Source: Candidatus Gastranaerophilales bacterium (GTDB lineage Bacteria > Cyanobacteriota > Vampirovibrionia > Gastranaerophilales > Gastranaerophilaceae). Taken from it: DNA of 32,864 nt. The DNA lies in contig CALVFU010000017.1 of the NCBI GenBank assembly GCA_944326905.1, positions 1 to 32,864 on the forward strand, written 5' to 3'. The position numbers and the translations under genes are program-made. Shown here piece after piece: positions 8,815 to 16,036 of this stretch (position 1 is its first letter; each line of letters begins with the position of its first letter). The notes below the pieces were generated by a model. That model searched no databases. It saw only the letters and a program-made list of their open reading frames with translations, and had not been told where the DNA came from.

Positions 8815-9986
8815 TCTGTTTCTCCATTTTCTAAGTTGTAAACCTTATTTCCAACAACAACGCTGATAACTTTTCCTGCTAATTCAATACCCTCATACGG
8901 GGTTATTTTACATTTTGTTTTAAATTTTGTTCCTAAAACGGTGTATTTTTTATTAAGGTCAATAATATTAAATTCTGCTATCCCGCCTTTTTCTATACTG
9001 TGAAATTTAACTCCTGCAATTTTTGCCGGATTATATACAAATTTATCTATTAACTCTTCCATCGTTAAGTAATCAGTGCGTACAAGGTTAGTAAACGCAA
9101 GAGAAAACGCGGTTTCAAACCCTGTTATCCCAGGAGGGGCAATATCATAGTCCAGAAGTTTTTCACCTCTGGTATGCGGAGCGTGGTCAGTTGCTATTAT
9201 ATCTATTGTACCGTCCTTAAGTCCTGCTTTCACCGCCTCGACATCCTCCGGGCTTCTTAACGGGGGATTCATTTTAAATCTGCCGTCATCACTTGTAATA
9301 TCTTCTCTTGAAAAAGTAAAATAGTGCGGTGCTGTTTCAGCTGTGATATGTAAGCCTTCTTGTTTTGCCTGCCGAATTAATTCAATAGACTCTTTAGTTG
9401 AAATATGTGCAAAATGGAGCTTACCGCCGGTCTCACGTACAATATCAATCTCACGTTTAACAGCAGTCCACTCTGAGTGCGAATCTTGCGGAGGATAAGA
9501 AGTATTTTCAGCGTGCGAAACTAAAAAAACGTCTGATTGTTTTGCTTTTATTAGTACTTTTTTCAGCACCTCCATATTTTCTATTGGCTTCCCGTCATTA
9601 GAAAAACCGCAGGCGCCAAGTTTTTTAAGCCCTGCAAAATCTGTAATATTTTCACTGCTTAAGCCGCTTGTTATTGCACAAATCGGCTTAACAATTATGC
9701 TATATTGGTTTTTAGAATTAGATAAAATATAGTTAAGCGTATCTGGGTTATCACAAACAGGATTAGTATTCGGCATTGTAAAAATTGTTCCGTACCCGCC
9801 GTAAAAAGCTGATTCAATGCCGGATTTAAGCGTTTCTTTATTTTCACCGCCGGGTTCTCTTAAGTGGCAGTGAAGATCAATAAACCGCGGTGAAATATAT
9901 AAACTGCTGTCTGAATCTCCGGGCTGGATATCAGTAATTATTCCGTTTGATATGTTAATTCTTAAGTTTTTCGCGGTAAATTCCAT
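8805..9986 (-). CDS. pyrC: Dihydroorotase (class I type)
   Basis: Cyclises carbamoyl aspartate to dihydroorotate. It is 393 aa, slightly short for class I. Metal-site residues are H39 and H41 in DLHCHLREPG, D131 in FSNDG (the bridging position occupied by Asp in some class I enzymes), H158 in SHAEN, H194 in HFAHIST, and D267 in ATDHAPH. PPLRSPED is also typical. It lies 17 nt after pyrB with an AAGGGG ribosome site and overlaps pyrF by 10 nt. Confidence 0.95.
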   Translation of the reverse strand: MEFTAKNLRINISNGIITDIQPGDSDSSLYISPRFIDLHCHLREPGGENKETLKSGIESAFYGGYGTIFTMPNTNPVCDNPDTLNYILSNSKNQYSIIVKPICAITSGLSSENITDFAGLKKLGACGFSNDGKPIENMEVLKKVLIKAKQSDVFLVSHAENTSYPPQDSHSEWTAVKREIDIVRETGGKLHFAHISTKESIELIRQAKQEGLHITAETAPHYFTFSREDITSDDGRFKMNPPLRSPEDVEAVKAGLKDGTIDIIATDHAPHTRGEKLLDYDIAPPGITGFETAFSLAFTNLVRTDYLTMEELIDKFVYNPAKIAGVKFHSIEKGGIAEFNIIDLNKKYTVLGTKFKTKCKITPYEGIELAGKVISVVVGNKVYNLENGETEWV

Positions 9987-10003
9987 TTTTCAAAATTACC
10001 CCT

Positions 10004-10975
10004 TTACCCTTTTACCCCTTCGAGTACTGCCATTCGCACGTATACGCCGTTTCTCACTTGTTCTAAAATAGTTCTGCCTTTTGGAGAATCAAGCAGCTCC
10101 GAGGACATTTCAACTCCGCGGTTCACTGGTCCAGGATGCATAAGGATTGCATCTGGAGCATACTTTGCTAATCTTTCGCTTGTTAAACAGTATTTTTCGC
10201 TGTAATGTTTTGCCATTTCACTTTCTTCACCGTTTAATCTTTCTGTCTGTATTCTTAATAGCATTATAACATCAGCATCTGAAATAGCTGTATCGTAGTC
10301 TGTTTCCCATATTGCTGCGTATTCTCCTTTGTTTTTAGGTGTAAAATACTCCGGTGCAAAGAAATGAACATCAGCGCCCATTTTATTAAGGAGTGCAAGA
10401 TTTGACTTCGCGACTCTTGAATGGCTTACATCTCCGACAATTACTATTTTTTTTCTTTCAACTGTCCCAAGTTTTTCCAGCAATGTCATATAATCAAGCA
10501 GTGCCTGCGTAGGATGTGCATTTTGACCGTCGCCGGCATTTATAAAAGCAAGCGGAAGAGTTACTTCTTTAGATATCTTATCTGTTATATCATCTTCTCC
10601 ATGCCGGAGTACAATTGTATTGACCCCCATATAGTACAGATTGTCTAAGGTGTCTTTTAATGTTTCGCCTTTTGAAAGTGACGAAGTTTGAGCATTAAAA
10701 TCGATTACGTTCATTCCCAGTTTGTCTGCAGCTATAAGAAAAGAACATTTTGTTCTTGTTGAGTTTTCAAAAAACATAAGACAGGCAGTTTTATTGGCAC
10801 AAGAATTAGCTCTGTAAAGTCTCTCCCCTAGACGAGCAAAATCACTTATTCCCCCGGTGTAATTAATTTCTCCTCTCGCCGGATCCTGAGAAGCAGTCTT
10901 AAACTCTGCAGCACGCGTAATTATAGTATCTATTTCTTCTTTGGTAAGTCTTTTTATATCAATTAAATTTTTCAT
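10004..10975 (-). CDS. pyrB: Aspartate carbamoyltransferase catalytic subunit
   Basis: Condenses carbamoyl phosphate with aspartate, the first committed step of pyrimidine synthesis. It is 323 aa. The carbamoyl-phosphate loop FFENSTRTKCSF has STRT at 72-75. The mobile loop SLSKGETLKDTLDNL, HPTQALLDYMTLLEKLG and HPGPVNRGVEM near the C-terminus are all present. The segment before STRT is about 20 residues longer than in the Bacillus-type enzyme, with an unusual stretch at about 40-60 (GISDFARLGERLYRANS). There is no pyrI regulatory-subunit gene in the window. It lies 11 nt downstream of pyrE. Confidence 0.96.
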   Translation of the reverse strand: MKNLIDIKRLTKEEIDTIITRAAEFKTASQDPARGEINYTGGISDFARLGERLYRANSCANKTACLMFFENSTRTKCSFLIAADKLGMNVIDFNAQTSSLSKGETLKDTLDNLYYMGVNTIVLRHGEDDITDKISKEVTLPLAFINAGDGQNAHPTQALLDYMTLLEKLGTVERKKIVIVGDVSHSRVAKSNLALLNKMGADVHFFAPEYFTPKNKGEYAAIWETDYDTAISDADVIMLLRIQTERLNGEESEMAKHYSEKYCLTSERLAKYAPDAILMHPGPVNRGVEMSSELLDSPKGRTILEQVRNGVYVRMAVLEGVKG

Positions 10976-10986
10976 AGTTTATTTCC

Positions 10987-11562
10987 TTATATTACGTTCT
11001 TTTCCTCCCGGCTGCCCGGTTTTATAATAGGTATTCCTGCGGCGCATAACGGGCACTTATCAGGCGTATATGTAATCGGTTCAATTTGCAGTACCGATTT
11101 GATATTTAGTCCTGTTTTACCGCATGTTCTGTCCACGATACATCCTACAGCCGCAATCTCCGGCTCAAATCTGCTTATTGCTTCTATTGTCTCATTAATC
11201 GTTTTTGCAGTTGTTATTACATCCTCGACTATTACTACTCTTTCACCCTTTTTAAGTGAGTATCCTCGTCTTAACTGCATAACACCGTCTTTACGCTCGA
11301 CAAAAAGATTCCTTTTTCTGCATTGTTTTGCTGTTTCATACCCTATAATAACCGCTCCTATTGCCGGGGATACTATTGTATCGAATTCTATCCCTTTAAG
11401 GCTTTGTGCAATAAGCCCGGCTATTTTTTCAGTATATTCAGGATACTGATAAAGTTTAGCACATTGAAAATATATATCCGAATGAAGTCCTGATGTAAGG
11501 CAAAAATGCCCTTTTAAAACGCCCTCTGTTCTTTTCAGCAATTCTAATGCCTCATTACTCAT
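10987..11562 (-). CDS. pyrE: Orotate phosphoribosyltransferase
   Basis: Transfers phosphoribose from PRPP to orotate to make OMP. It is 191 aa. The PRPP-binding motif VVIVEDVITTAKT lies at about residues 109-121. SPAIGAVIIGYETA, at about 65-78, is the pyrophosphate/substrate loop region. The C-terminus carries a CPLC pair of unknown meaning. It overlaps the pyrD 3' end by 8 nt, with GGAG about 9 nt upstream of the ATG. Confidence 0.96.
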   Translation of the reverse strand: MSNEALELLKRTEGVLKGHFCLTSGLHSDIYFQCAKLYQYPEYTEKIAGLIAQSLKGIEFDTIVSPAIGAVIIGYETAKQCRKRNLFVERKDGVMQLRRGYSLKKGERVVIVEDVITTAKTINETIEAISRFEPEIAAVGCIVDRTCGKTGLNIKSVLQIEPITYTPDKCPLCAAGIPIIKPGSREEKNVI

Positions 11563-12472
11563 TTCTAAGTGCTCCTTTCAATTCATCAAGAGTTTTAAAC
11601 CCATTATTACTCATAAAATCATATAATTCTGAAACCAATTTCCCTGCAATATCAGGATGGGTGAAGTTTGCGGTACCAATCTGTACAGCATCAGCACCTG
11701 CTGCAAAGAATTCTAAGACATCATTGAATGAATAAATTCCGCCTATTCCTATAATTGGAATATCTATGGCTTTTTTAAGGCGCATAACAGCATTTAATGC
11801 TGCCGGTTTAATTCCTTGCCCTGAGTACCCGCCTGTTACAATCTCTTTTTTGAACTTACCGTTTTCAAGGCGGAGTTTTATTCCAGTACCCTTTAAAGTA
11901 TTTATTGCTGAGAGAGCATCAGCGCCTGCTTTTTGACATGATGTTCCGAGTAACTCTATACTTGTAACATTTGGAGTAAGTTTTACAATTAAGCATCCGC
12001 TGAACACATCCCGCACTGAATTTACAAGCCTGCTCAAAATCTTTTCATCTACGCCAAACTCAAGACATCCGTGCCGGACATTTGGGCAAGATACATTAAG
12101 TTCTATCATTTTAATACCGTTTTCTTCACATTTTTGAGCAAGATTGATGTACTCATCAATACTGCTGCCTGCAATATTAACTACAAAGCATATTCCGCGC
12201 GCTAAAAGAACAGGAAGTTTTTCTTTTAGAAATCGCGTAATTCCAAGATTTTCAAGTCCTATTGAATTAATCATTCCACATTCTGTTTCAATAATCCGCT
12301 GCCAGAAATTACCCTCACGTGGCTCCAATGTAATTGCCTTTGTAACAATTCCTCCCAATATCTCCGGATTAGTAAAATCTTCGTATTCAATATTGTACCC
12401 GTACGTCCCGGAAGCAGTCATTATTGGGTTTTTTAACCGTAATTTGCCTTTCTTTACGCTCATATCAGGCAT
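11555..12472 (-). CDS. pyrD: Dihydroorotate dehydrogenase, class 1B catalytic subunit
   Basis: Oxidises dihydroorotate to orotate with FMN; class 1B passes electrons to NAD through PyrK. It is 305 aa from the ATG at 12472, chosen because GGAGGT lies 7 nt upstream. A TTG start at 12487 would fall on top of that ribosome site. C129 in NVSCPNVRHG is the catalytic cysteine that marks class 1 enzymes. MTASGTYG near the N-terminus and IGIGGIYSFNDVLEFFAAGADAVQIGTA near the C-terminus form the FMN site. It overlaps pyrK by 8 nt, and the pair forms one enzyme complex. Confidence 0.97.
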   Translation of the reverse strand: MPDMSVKKGKLRLKNPIMTASGTYGYNIEYEDFTNPEILGGIVTKAITLEPREGNFWQRIIETECGMINSIGLENLGITRFLKEKLPVLLARGICFVVNIAGSSIDEYINLAQKCEENGIKMIELNVSCPNVRHGCLEFGVDEKILSRLVNSVRDVFSGCLIVKLTPNVTSIELLGTSCQKAGADALSAINTLKGTGIKLRLENGKFKKEIVTGGYSGQGIKPAALNAVMRLKKAIDIPIIGIGGIYSFNDVLEFFAAGADAVQIGTANFTHPDIAGKLVSELYDFMSNNGFKTLDELKGALRNE

Positions 12473-13232
12473 GACTTTTACCTCCAAAAACCTTTAATGC
12501 ATCAAAAACAGGACCTTCTTTGCATACGGCAGCGTTTCTTATTACTCCGCTGTCATTTATTTTTATTACGCACCCGCGGCAGGCTCCAACTGAACAACCC
12601 ATCATGCTTTCCATTGATACTTGACACTGAATTCTTTCCTGTGCTGCAGCTTCTGAAATCTTCTCCATTACAATAACTGGACCGCAAATGCAAATATTAT
12701 CCGGCATAAATTCTTTTATATATTTTTCTGCCAAATCTATAACACTGCCTTTTTCTCCAAAACTGCCGTCATCGGTTGACATATAATCAATAAAAGGTGA
12801 TAATTCTCTAGGAACTTCAGTTTTTGTTTTAAATCCTGCTATTAGTTTTGCATCTCTGCCTATTTTCTCAAGTTCTTTTTTTAAATAATAAACAGGAGCA
12901 AGCCCCACACCTGCACCAACTAAAAGATTTTTTTCTCCAATTTTAAAAAAATTGCCGAATACTCCGGCAAAATTAACATAATTGCCAGCGTTTAGTCCTG
13001 CAAGATAGTTGGTTCCTTCGCCTCTTACTTTATAAAGAATACGAATAGTGCTGCCGGTATTCTCCATAATACTGATAGGCCGCCGCAGTGTTTTATGTGG
13101 AATAAGTACTGATATAAATTGCCCCGGTTTGGAAAATATTCCGTCCGGGGTCTCTAAATCCATTATATACAGGTCACTGCCTGCCCTATTATTATTTTTA
13201 ATTTTTAGTTCATAAATTTTTTGTACCATCAC
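12465..13232 (-). CDS. pyrK: Dihydroorotate dehydrogenase electron-transfer subunit
   Basis: FAD and [2Fe-2S] subunit that passes electrons from PyrD to NAD+. It is 255 aa. RRPISIM (about 50-56) and YKVRGEGTNYLAGLNAG (about 67-83) form the FAD site; LVGAGVGLAPVYYL (about 104-117) is the NAD-binding part. The iron-sulfur cysteines are C213, C218, C221 and C237 with C-x4-C-x2-C-x15-C spacing, as in PyrK. The start may be GTG at 13232 (AGGG 7 nt upstream) or the next codon, ATG at 13229. First gene of the pyr operon; a hairpin with a T-run ends only about 14 nt before the start. Confidence 0.96.
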   Translation of the reverse strand: MMVQKIYELKIKNNNRAGSDLYIMDLETPDGIFSKPGQFISVLIPHKTLRRPISIMENTGSTIRILYKVRGEGTNYLAGLNAGNYVNFAGVFGNFFKIGEKNLLVGAGVGLAPVYYLKKELEKIGRDAKLIAGFKTKTEVPRELSPFIDYMSTDDGSFGEKGSVIDLAEKYIKEFMPDNICICGPVIVMEKISEAAAQERIQCQVSMESMMGCSVGACRGCVIKINDSGVIRNAAVCKEGPVFDALKVFGGKSHA

Positions 13233-13326
13233 TTTTTATCCCTATAAAAAAAGAGAAAAGCGGACTCTTTTCTCTTTTTCTTAAGAAGTAAACAAATTTT
13301 TTATAACAAAAGTTTGTAAAATTCAT
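13210..13326 (-). CDS. Putative pyr leader peptide (38 codons)
   Basis: A short frame begins with ATG at 13326, just after GGTGA, downstream of the predicted pyr promoter. It runs through the terminator-like hairpin and stops inside the first codons of pyrK. The peptide is rich in Phe, Tyr and Lys and resembles no protein I know. The layout recalls the E. coli pyrBI leader, where a leader ORF spans the attenuator and UTP-dependent pausing sets how closely the ribosome follows RNA polymerase. Whether this frame is translated is inference; it could be chance in AT-rich DNA. Confidence 0.4.
   Translation of the reverse strand: MNFTNFCYKKFVYFLRKREKSPLFSFFIGIKSDGTKNL
13246..13279 (-). promoter_or_regulatory. 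Candidate transcription attenuator of the pyr operon
   Basis: A perfect 13-bp stem (AAAAAGAGAAAAG at 13248-13260 on the plus strand, CTTTTCTCTTTTT at 13267-13279) has a 6-nt loop. On the minus strand the right arm is itself T-rich and continues into a run of seven T just before pyrK. The stem is mostly A-U, so termination could be weak and conditional. A second imperfect hairpin lies just upstream (ACAAA/TTTGT plus TTTT/AAAA, 13292-13317) and could act as a pause site in U-rich RNA. No pyrR gene and no PyrR-type binding loop were seen. Confidence 0.6.
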
Positions 13327-13344
13327 AATTTCACCACTTGTATT

Positions 13345-13373
13345 ATTATCTCAAATATAATTACCGTCGTCAA
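13345..13373 (-). promoter_or_regulatory. pyr operon promoter
   Basis: On the minus strand there is TTGACG (13368-13373), a 17-nt spacer and GATAAT (13345-13350). Predicted transcription start is near 13338, giving a leader of about 105 nt that holds the small ORF and hairpins described above. Confidence 0.65.
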
Positions 13374-13486
13374 TAATAAGTAAAGTTTTGTAAAGTTTGC
13401 TGCTATACCGATTTCTGTTCTATATATTGAAAAAAACAGCCAGTCAGGTAATAGACTGTACTATTTTAAATATTCATTATAATATA

Positions 13487-13909
13487 ATGAAAAAAATTTT
13501 ATCATTGTTAATAATGTTTATTCCGCTTGCAGTATTTTCTGTTCAAACTAATGAAAGTATTCAAATAACCAAAGTAACTGACGGTGATACTGTAAAAGGA
13601 ATTGTAAACGGTAAGGAAATAAGTATAAGGCTATCCGGCATTGACTGCTATGAGACATCTAAGAGAGACCGCTGCTACAAACAGGCTTATCTGAACAAAA
13701 TGACTGTTGAAGATGTTATAGTAAAAGGTAAAGCCTCAAAGCAAATACTTACTGATTTACTAAAATCCAGTAATGATATAACAGTTCAATTTACAGATAT
13801 TGACACAAGATACAATAGACATGTAGGTATAATTTACGCAGGCAGTCTAAATGTTAATAAATATATGATTGACAGCGGCGGATGTACAGATTTTGAGTAC
13901 AAACATTAA
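13487..13909 (+). CDS. Secreted thermonuclease-like (SNase) protein
   Basis: A 140-aa protein with an N-terminal signal segment (KKILSLLIMFIPLAVFS) followed by a staphylococcal-nuclease (OB-fold) domain. Catalytic-type residues are in place: D32 in TDGDTV, R48 in IRLSGID, D53 and E56 in GIDCYET, and R111 in YNRHVG. It probably hydrolyses DNA or RNA outside the cytoplasm. The ATG at 13487 is chosen because the signal peptide begins there; an upstream in-frame start at 13397 would bury it. No clear ribosome site is seen. TATAAT at 13478-13483 lies only 3 nt before the ATG. The stop overlaps that of the convergent gene. Confidence 0.85.
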   Translation: MKKILSLLIMFIPLAVFSVQTNESIQITKVTDGDTVKGIVNGKEISIRLSGIDCYETSKRDRCYKQAYLNKMTVEDVIVKGKASKQILTDLLKSSNDITVQFTDIDTRYNRHVGIIYAGSLNVNKYMIDSGGCTDFEYKH

Positions 13910-14397
13910 CCGATTTCCTTATGAAAAGTTTTAAGCGATTTATCCGAATTTACCGCGTTTTGAAAATCTCTTGAACATTTATTTATCAGCAGCGTAAAAA
14001 AGCCATTTGTAAACTCATTATCTTGCGTTTTCCCGTTTTGCTGAATTTTATTTAAAAATTCTCTGCCTAAAGCTATTTTCTTTAATTGAAATTTATATAA
14101 TGCAAAAAGCTTAGTGAATTTCTCGGCAATTTTTTCATCTGTGCTATTTAAAAGCTTTTTCAGCTGTTCTTTTGTTATTTTACAAAAGCTAAAACCTAAT
14201 AAATCTTCGGTATAAACTAAATTGTAATCATTTACCCCGCTTTTAATTATCTCAAATGTATCATTAGGATAATTTTTAGTTTGGTTTTCAAAAATTTGAG
14301 AAATATTCCGCCAGCGTCTTACATTAGTTTTTATATCTGAAATTCCCAGCTTGGCGGTGAAATTGACCTGTGAGTTAGAGGGATTTAATTCGTTCAT
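13906..14397 (-). CDS. Hypothetical protein, 163 aa
   Basis: I do not recognise this protein. It is 163 aa, Lys/Asn-rich, without a signal peptide or membrane segment. The N-terminus NSQVNFTAKLGISD looks like an unstructured lead, followed by mostly helical sequence (KITKEQLKKLLNSTDEKIAE, FTNGFFTLLINKCSRDFQNA). A GGAGCA ribosome site precedes the ATG. It is divergent from dapL and convergent with the nuclease gene, with which it shares the TTAA at 13906-13909 so that the two stop codons overlap. Confidence 0.65.
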   Translation of the reverse strand: MNELNPSNSQVNFTAKLGISDIKTNVRRWRNISQIFENQTKNYPNDTFEIIKSGVNDYNLVYTEDLLGFSFCKITKEQLKKLLNSTDEKIAEKFTKLFALYKFQLKKIALGREFLNKIQQNGKTQDNEFTNGFFTLLINKCSRDFQNAVNSDKSLKTFHKEIG

Positions 14398-14536
14398 AGC
14401 TGCTCCTTTAATTATTTTTTTCTAATTTAAGTAAAATGTGTAAAAAAAATAATTGCCTTTTTTTCTAAAAAATTAACAAAACTCAACAATTTATCTAAAA
14501 AAAACAGATTATTTTTTACTTTCGATAATGGTATTG

Positions 14537-14545
14537 TGGTATAAT
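14537..14545 (+). promoter_or_regulatory. dapL promoter (extended -10)
   Basis: TGGTATAAT forms an extended -10 element (TGnTATAAT). The -35 region is poor (around TTACTT), which is usual for extended -10 promoters. Predicted start of transcription is near 14552, giving a short leader before dapL. The 14398-14536 stretch is very AT-rich and holds nothing else I can name; the divergent hypothetical gene must start within it. Confidence 0.55.
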
Positions 14546-14568
14546 ATCTTTGAGAGTTGGAGAATATT

Positions 14569-15813
14569 ATGATAAAGGAAAGATTTAATTATTACGTTCA
14601 GGACTTAGAAACTTATATAATGTTTTATATAAAGGAGACAGTAGCTAAGATTACACCTGAGCTGGAAGCCAAGAAACGTGCCCCGATAGCTCTTTCTATG
14701 GGGGCGCCTACAGCGGCTCCACCTGAATTTGTTATAAATAAGCTGAAATCTATTCTAAATGAGGAGGGGATACATACTTATTCTTCACCAAAGGGAGAAA
14801 CTTATTTTAGACAGGCGGTAAAAGAAAGAATGAAACGCAGGTTTAATGTAGAGTTGGACGCTGATAAGGAAATTTTTTCTTTAATAGGCTCAAAGGAAGG
14901 TCTTGCAAATATAATCAGAATTCTGATTGACCCTGTACATAATATTGAAGACCGGGATATAATAATGCTCCCTGATCCGGGTTATGCATCATATAAAGAA
15001 ATGGTAAAAGTTTCAGGCGGCAGAGCTTATTCACTACCTCTTACAAAAGAAAATAACTACATGCCGAATTTAGAGACAAGCAGAGAAAATATGATTAAGG
15101 AAGGGTATAACCCTAATAAACTTAAGGCTGTTGTTATTAATTATCCGAATAATCCGCTTGGCTGTACAATGACTAGAGAATACGCAAAAACCGTTGTAGA
15201 TTTCTGTAAAAAGTACAATTTGGTATTAATCTCCGATACCGCGTATGCGGATTTATATTTTAATGAAAGTGATAAGCCGTTTTCGATCTTAGAAATTGAA
15301 GGGGCAAAAGATTGTGCGGTAGAATTTTTCAGTTTCTCAAAACCATACGCAATGACAGGATGGCGCCTCGGATGGATTTGCGGTAACAGTGAAATAATTT
15401 CTATCTTTGGTAAACTTAAATCTACTCTTGATACAGGCGTATTTAGGGCAATCCAAAAAGCCGGCGCTGAGATTTTGCTTGCAAAAGAAGGTGATGAATA
15501 TATAAAAGAAAAAAATATTGGTTTTAAAAAGAAACAGGATATTTTTGTAAAAGGATTAAAGGAGCTTGGCTGGGAAAATATTAATGTACCAGATGCTACT
15601 TTTTATCTCTGGCTGCCGATACCGCCAAGATATAAAACTTCAAAAGAATTTACGGACGATTTATTAAGAACATCAGGCGTTGTTGTTGTTCCAGGCAGCG
15701 GCTTTGGAAAGTATGGGGAAGGATTTTTCAGAGCATCTATTGTCTGCTCTGATGAAAAACTACAAGAGTGTATCGATAGAATGAAGGCAGACGGATTTTA
15801 CTTTAATAAATAA
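14569..15813 (+). CDS. dapL: LL-diaminopimelate aminotransferase-type PLP enzyme
   Basis: A 414-aa class I/II aminotransferase. YPNNPLGC (about 203-210), SDTAYADLYF and the PLP lysine K258 in SFSKPYAMTGWRLGW are clear, with a C-terminal Arg in GFFRASIVCS binding the substrate carboxylate. The N-terminal MGAPTAAPPEFV and TYSSPKGETYFRQAV fit DapL-like enzymes, which convert tetrahydrodipicolinate directly to LL-diaminopimelate with glutamate. A different amino-acid aminotransferase remains possible. The ATG at 14569 is preferred over an upstream TTG because GGAG lies 6 nt before it. dapB and asd in the same window support the assignment. It starts a plus-strand operon of four genes. Confidence 0.75.
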   Translation: MIKERFNYYVQDLETYIMFYIKETVAKITPELEAKKRAPIALSMGAPTAAPPEFVINKLKSILNEEGIHTYSSPKGETYFRQAVKERMKRRFNVELDADKEIFSLIGSKEGLANIIRILIDPVHNIEDRDIIMLPDPGYASYKEMVKVSGGRAYSLPLTKENNYMPNLETSRENMIKEGYNPNKLKAVVINYPNNPLGCTMTREYAKTVVDFCKKYNLVLISDTAYADLYFNESDKPFSILEIEGAKDCAVEFFSFSKPYAMTGWRLGWICGNSEIISIFGKLKSTLDTGVFRAIQKAGAEILLAKEGDEYIKEKNIGFKKKQDIFVKGLKELGWENINVPDATFYLWLPIPPRYKTSKEFTDDLLRTSGVVVVPGSGFGKYGEGFFRASIVCSDEKLQECIDRMKADGFYFNK

Positions 15814-15826
15814 CAAGAGTGAGACA

Positions 15827-16036
15827 ATGAAAAAATTACCTGATTATATTGTTTTAATACTAATTATTTCATTATTTGTAATCAACCAAGAGGCACTGGC
15901 TTATATTAACCCTGGCTCAGGCAGTTATATCTTCCAGACAATTACAGGCGGCTTGTTAAGTATATTTTATTTATTTAAAAAGCTAATTCTTAACCTTTTA
16001 AATATATTTAAAAAACCCGGGACAAAAGATGAATAA
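15827..16036 (+). CDS. Small membrane protein with a YINPGSGS motif
   Basis: A 69-aa protein. Residues 5-25 form a signal peptide (YIVLILIISLFVINQEALA) with likely cleavage before YINPGSGSYIFQ. A second hydrophobic segment follows (TITGGLLSIFYLFKKLIL), then a short basic tail. Proteins with a Y(I/L)(D/N)PG(T/S)GS motif after the signal, followed by one membrane helix, are a recurring small family next to surface-polysaccharide methyltransferases and sulfatase-like enzymes, as here. Function is unknown to me. GAGTGAG provides a ribosome site; the gene is 13 nt after dapL and overlaps the methyltransferase by 8 nt. Confidence 0.75.
   Translation: MKKLPDYIVLILIISLFVINQEALAYINPGSGSYIFQTITGGLLSIFYLFKKLILNLLNIFKKPGTKDE

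Noticed and set aside
13246..13279. PyrR-binding antiterminator in the pyr leader
   Set aside because: The loop has AGTCC but not the rest of the conserved PyrR site, and no pyrR gene is in the operon.
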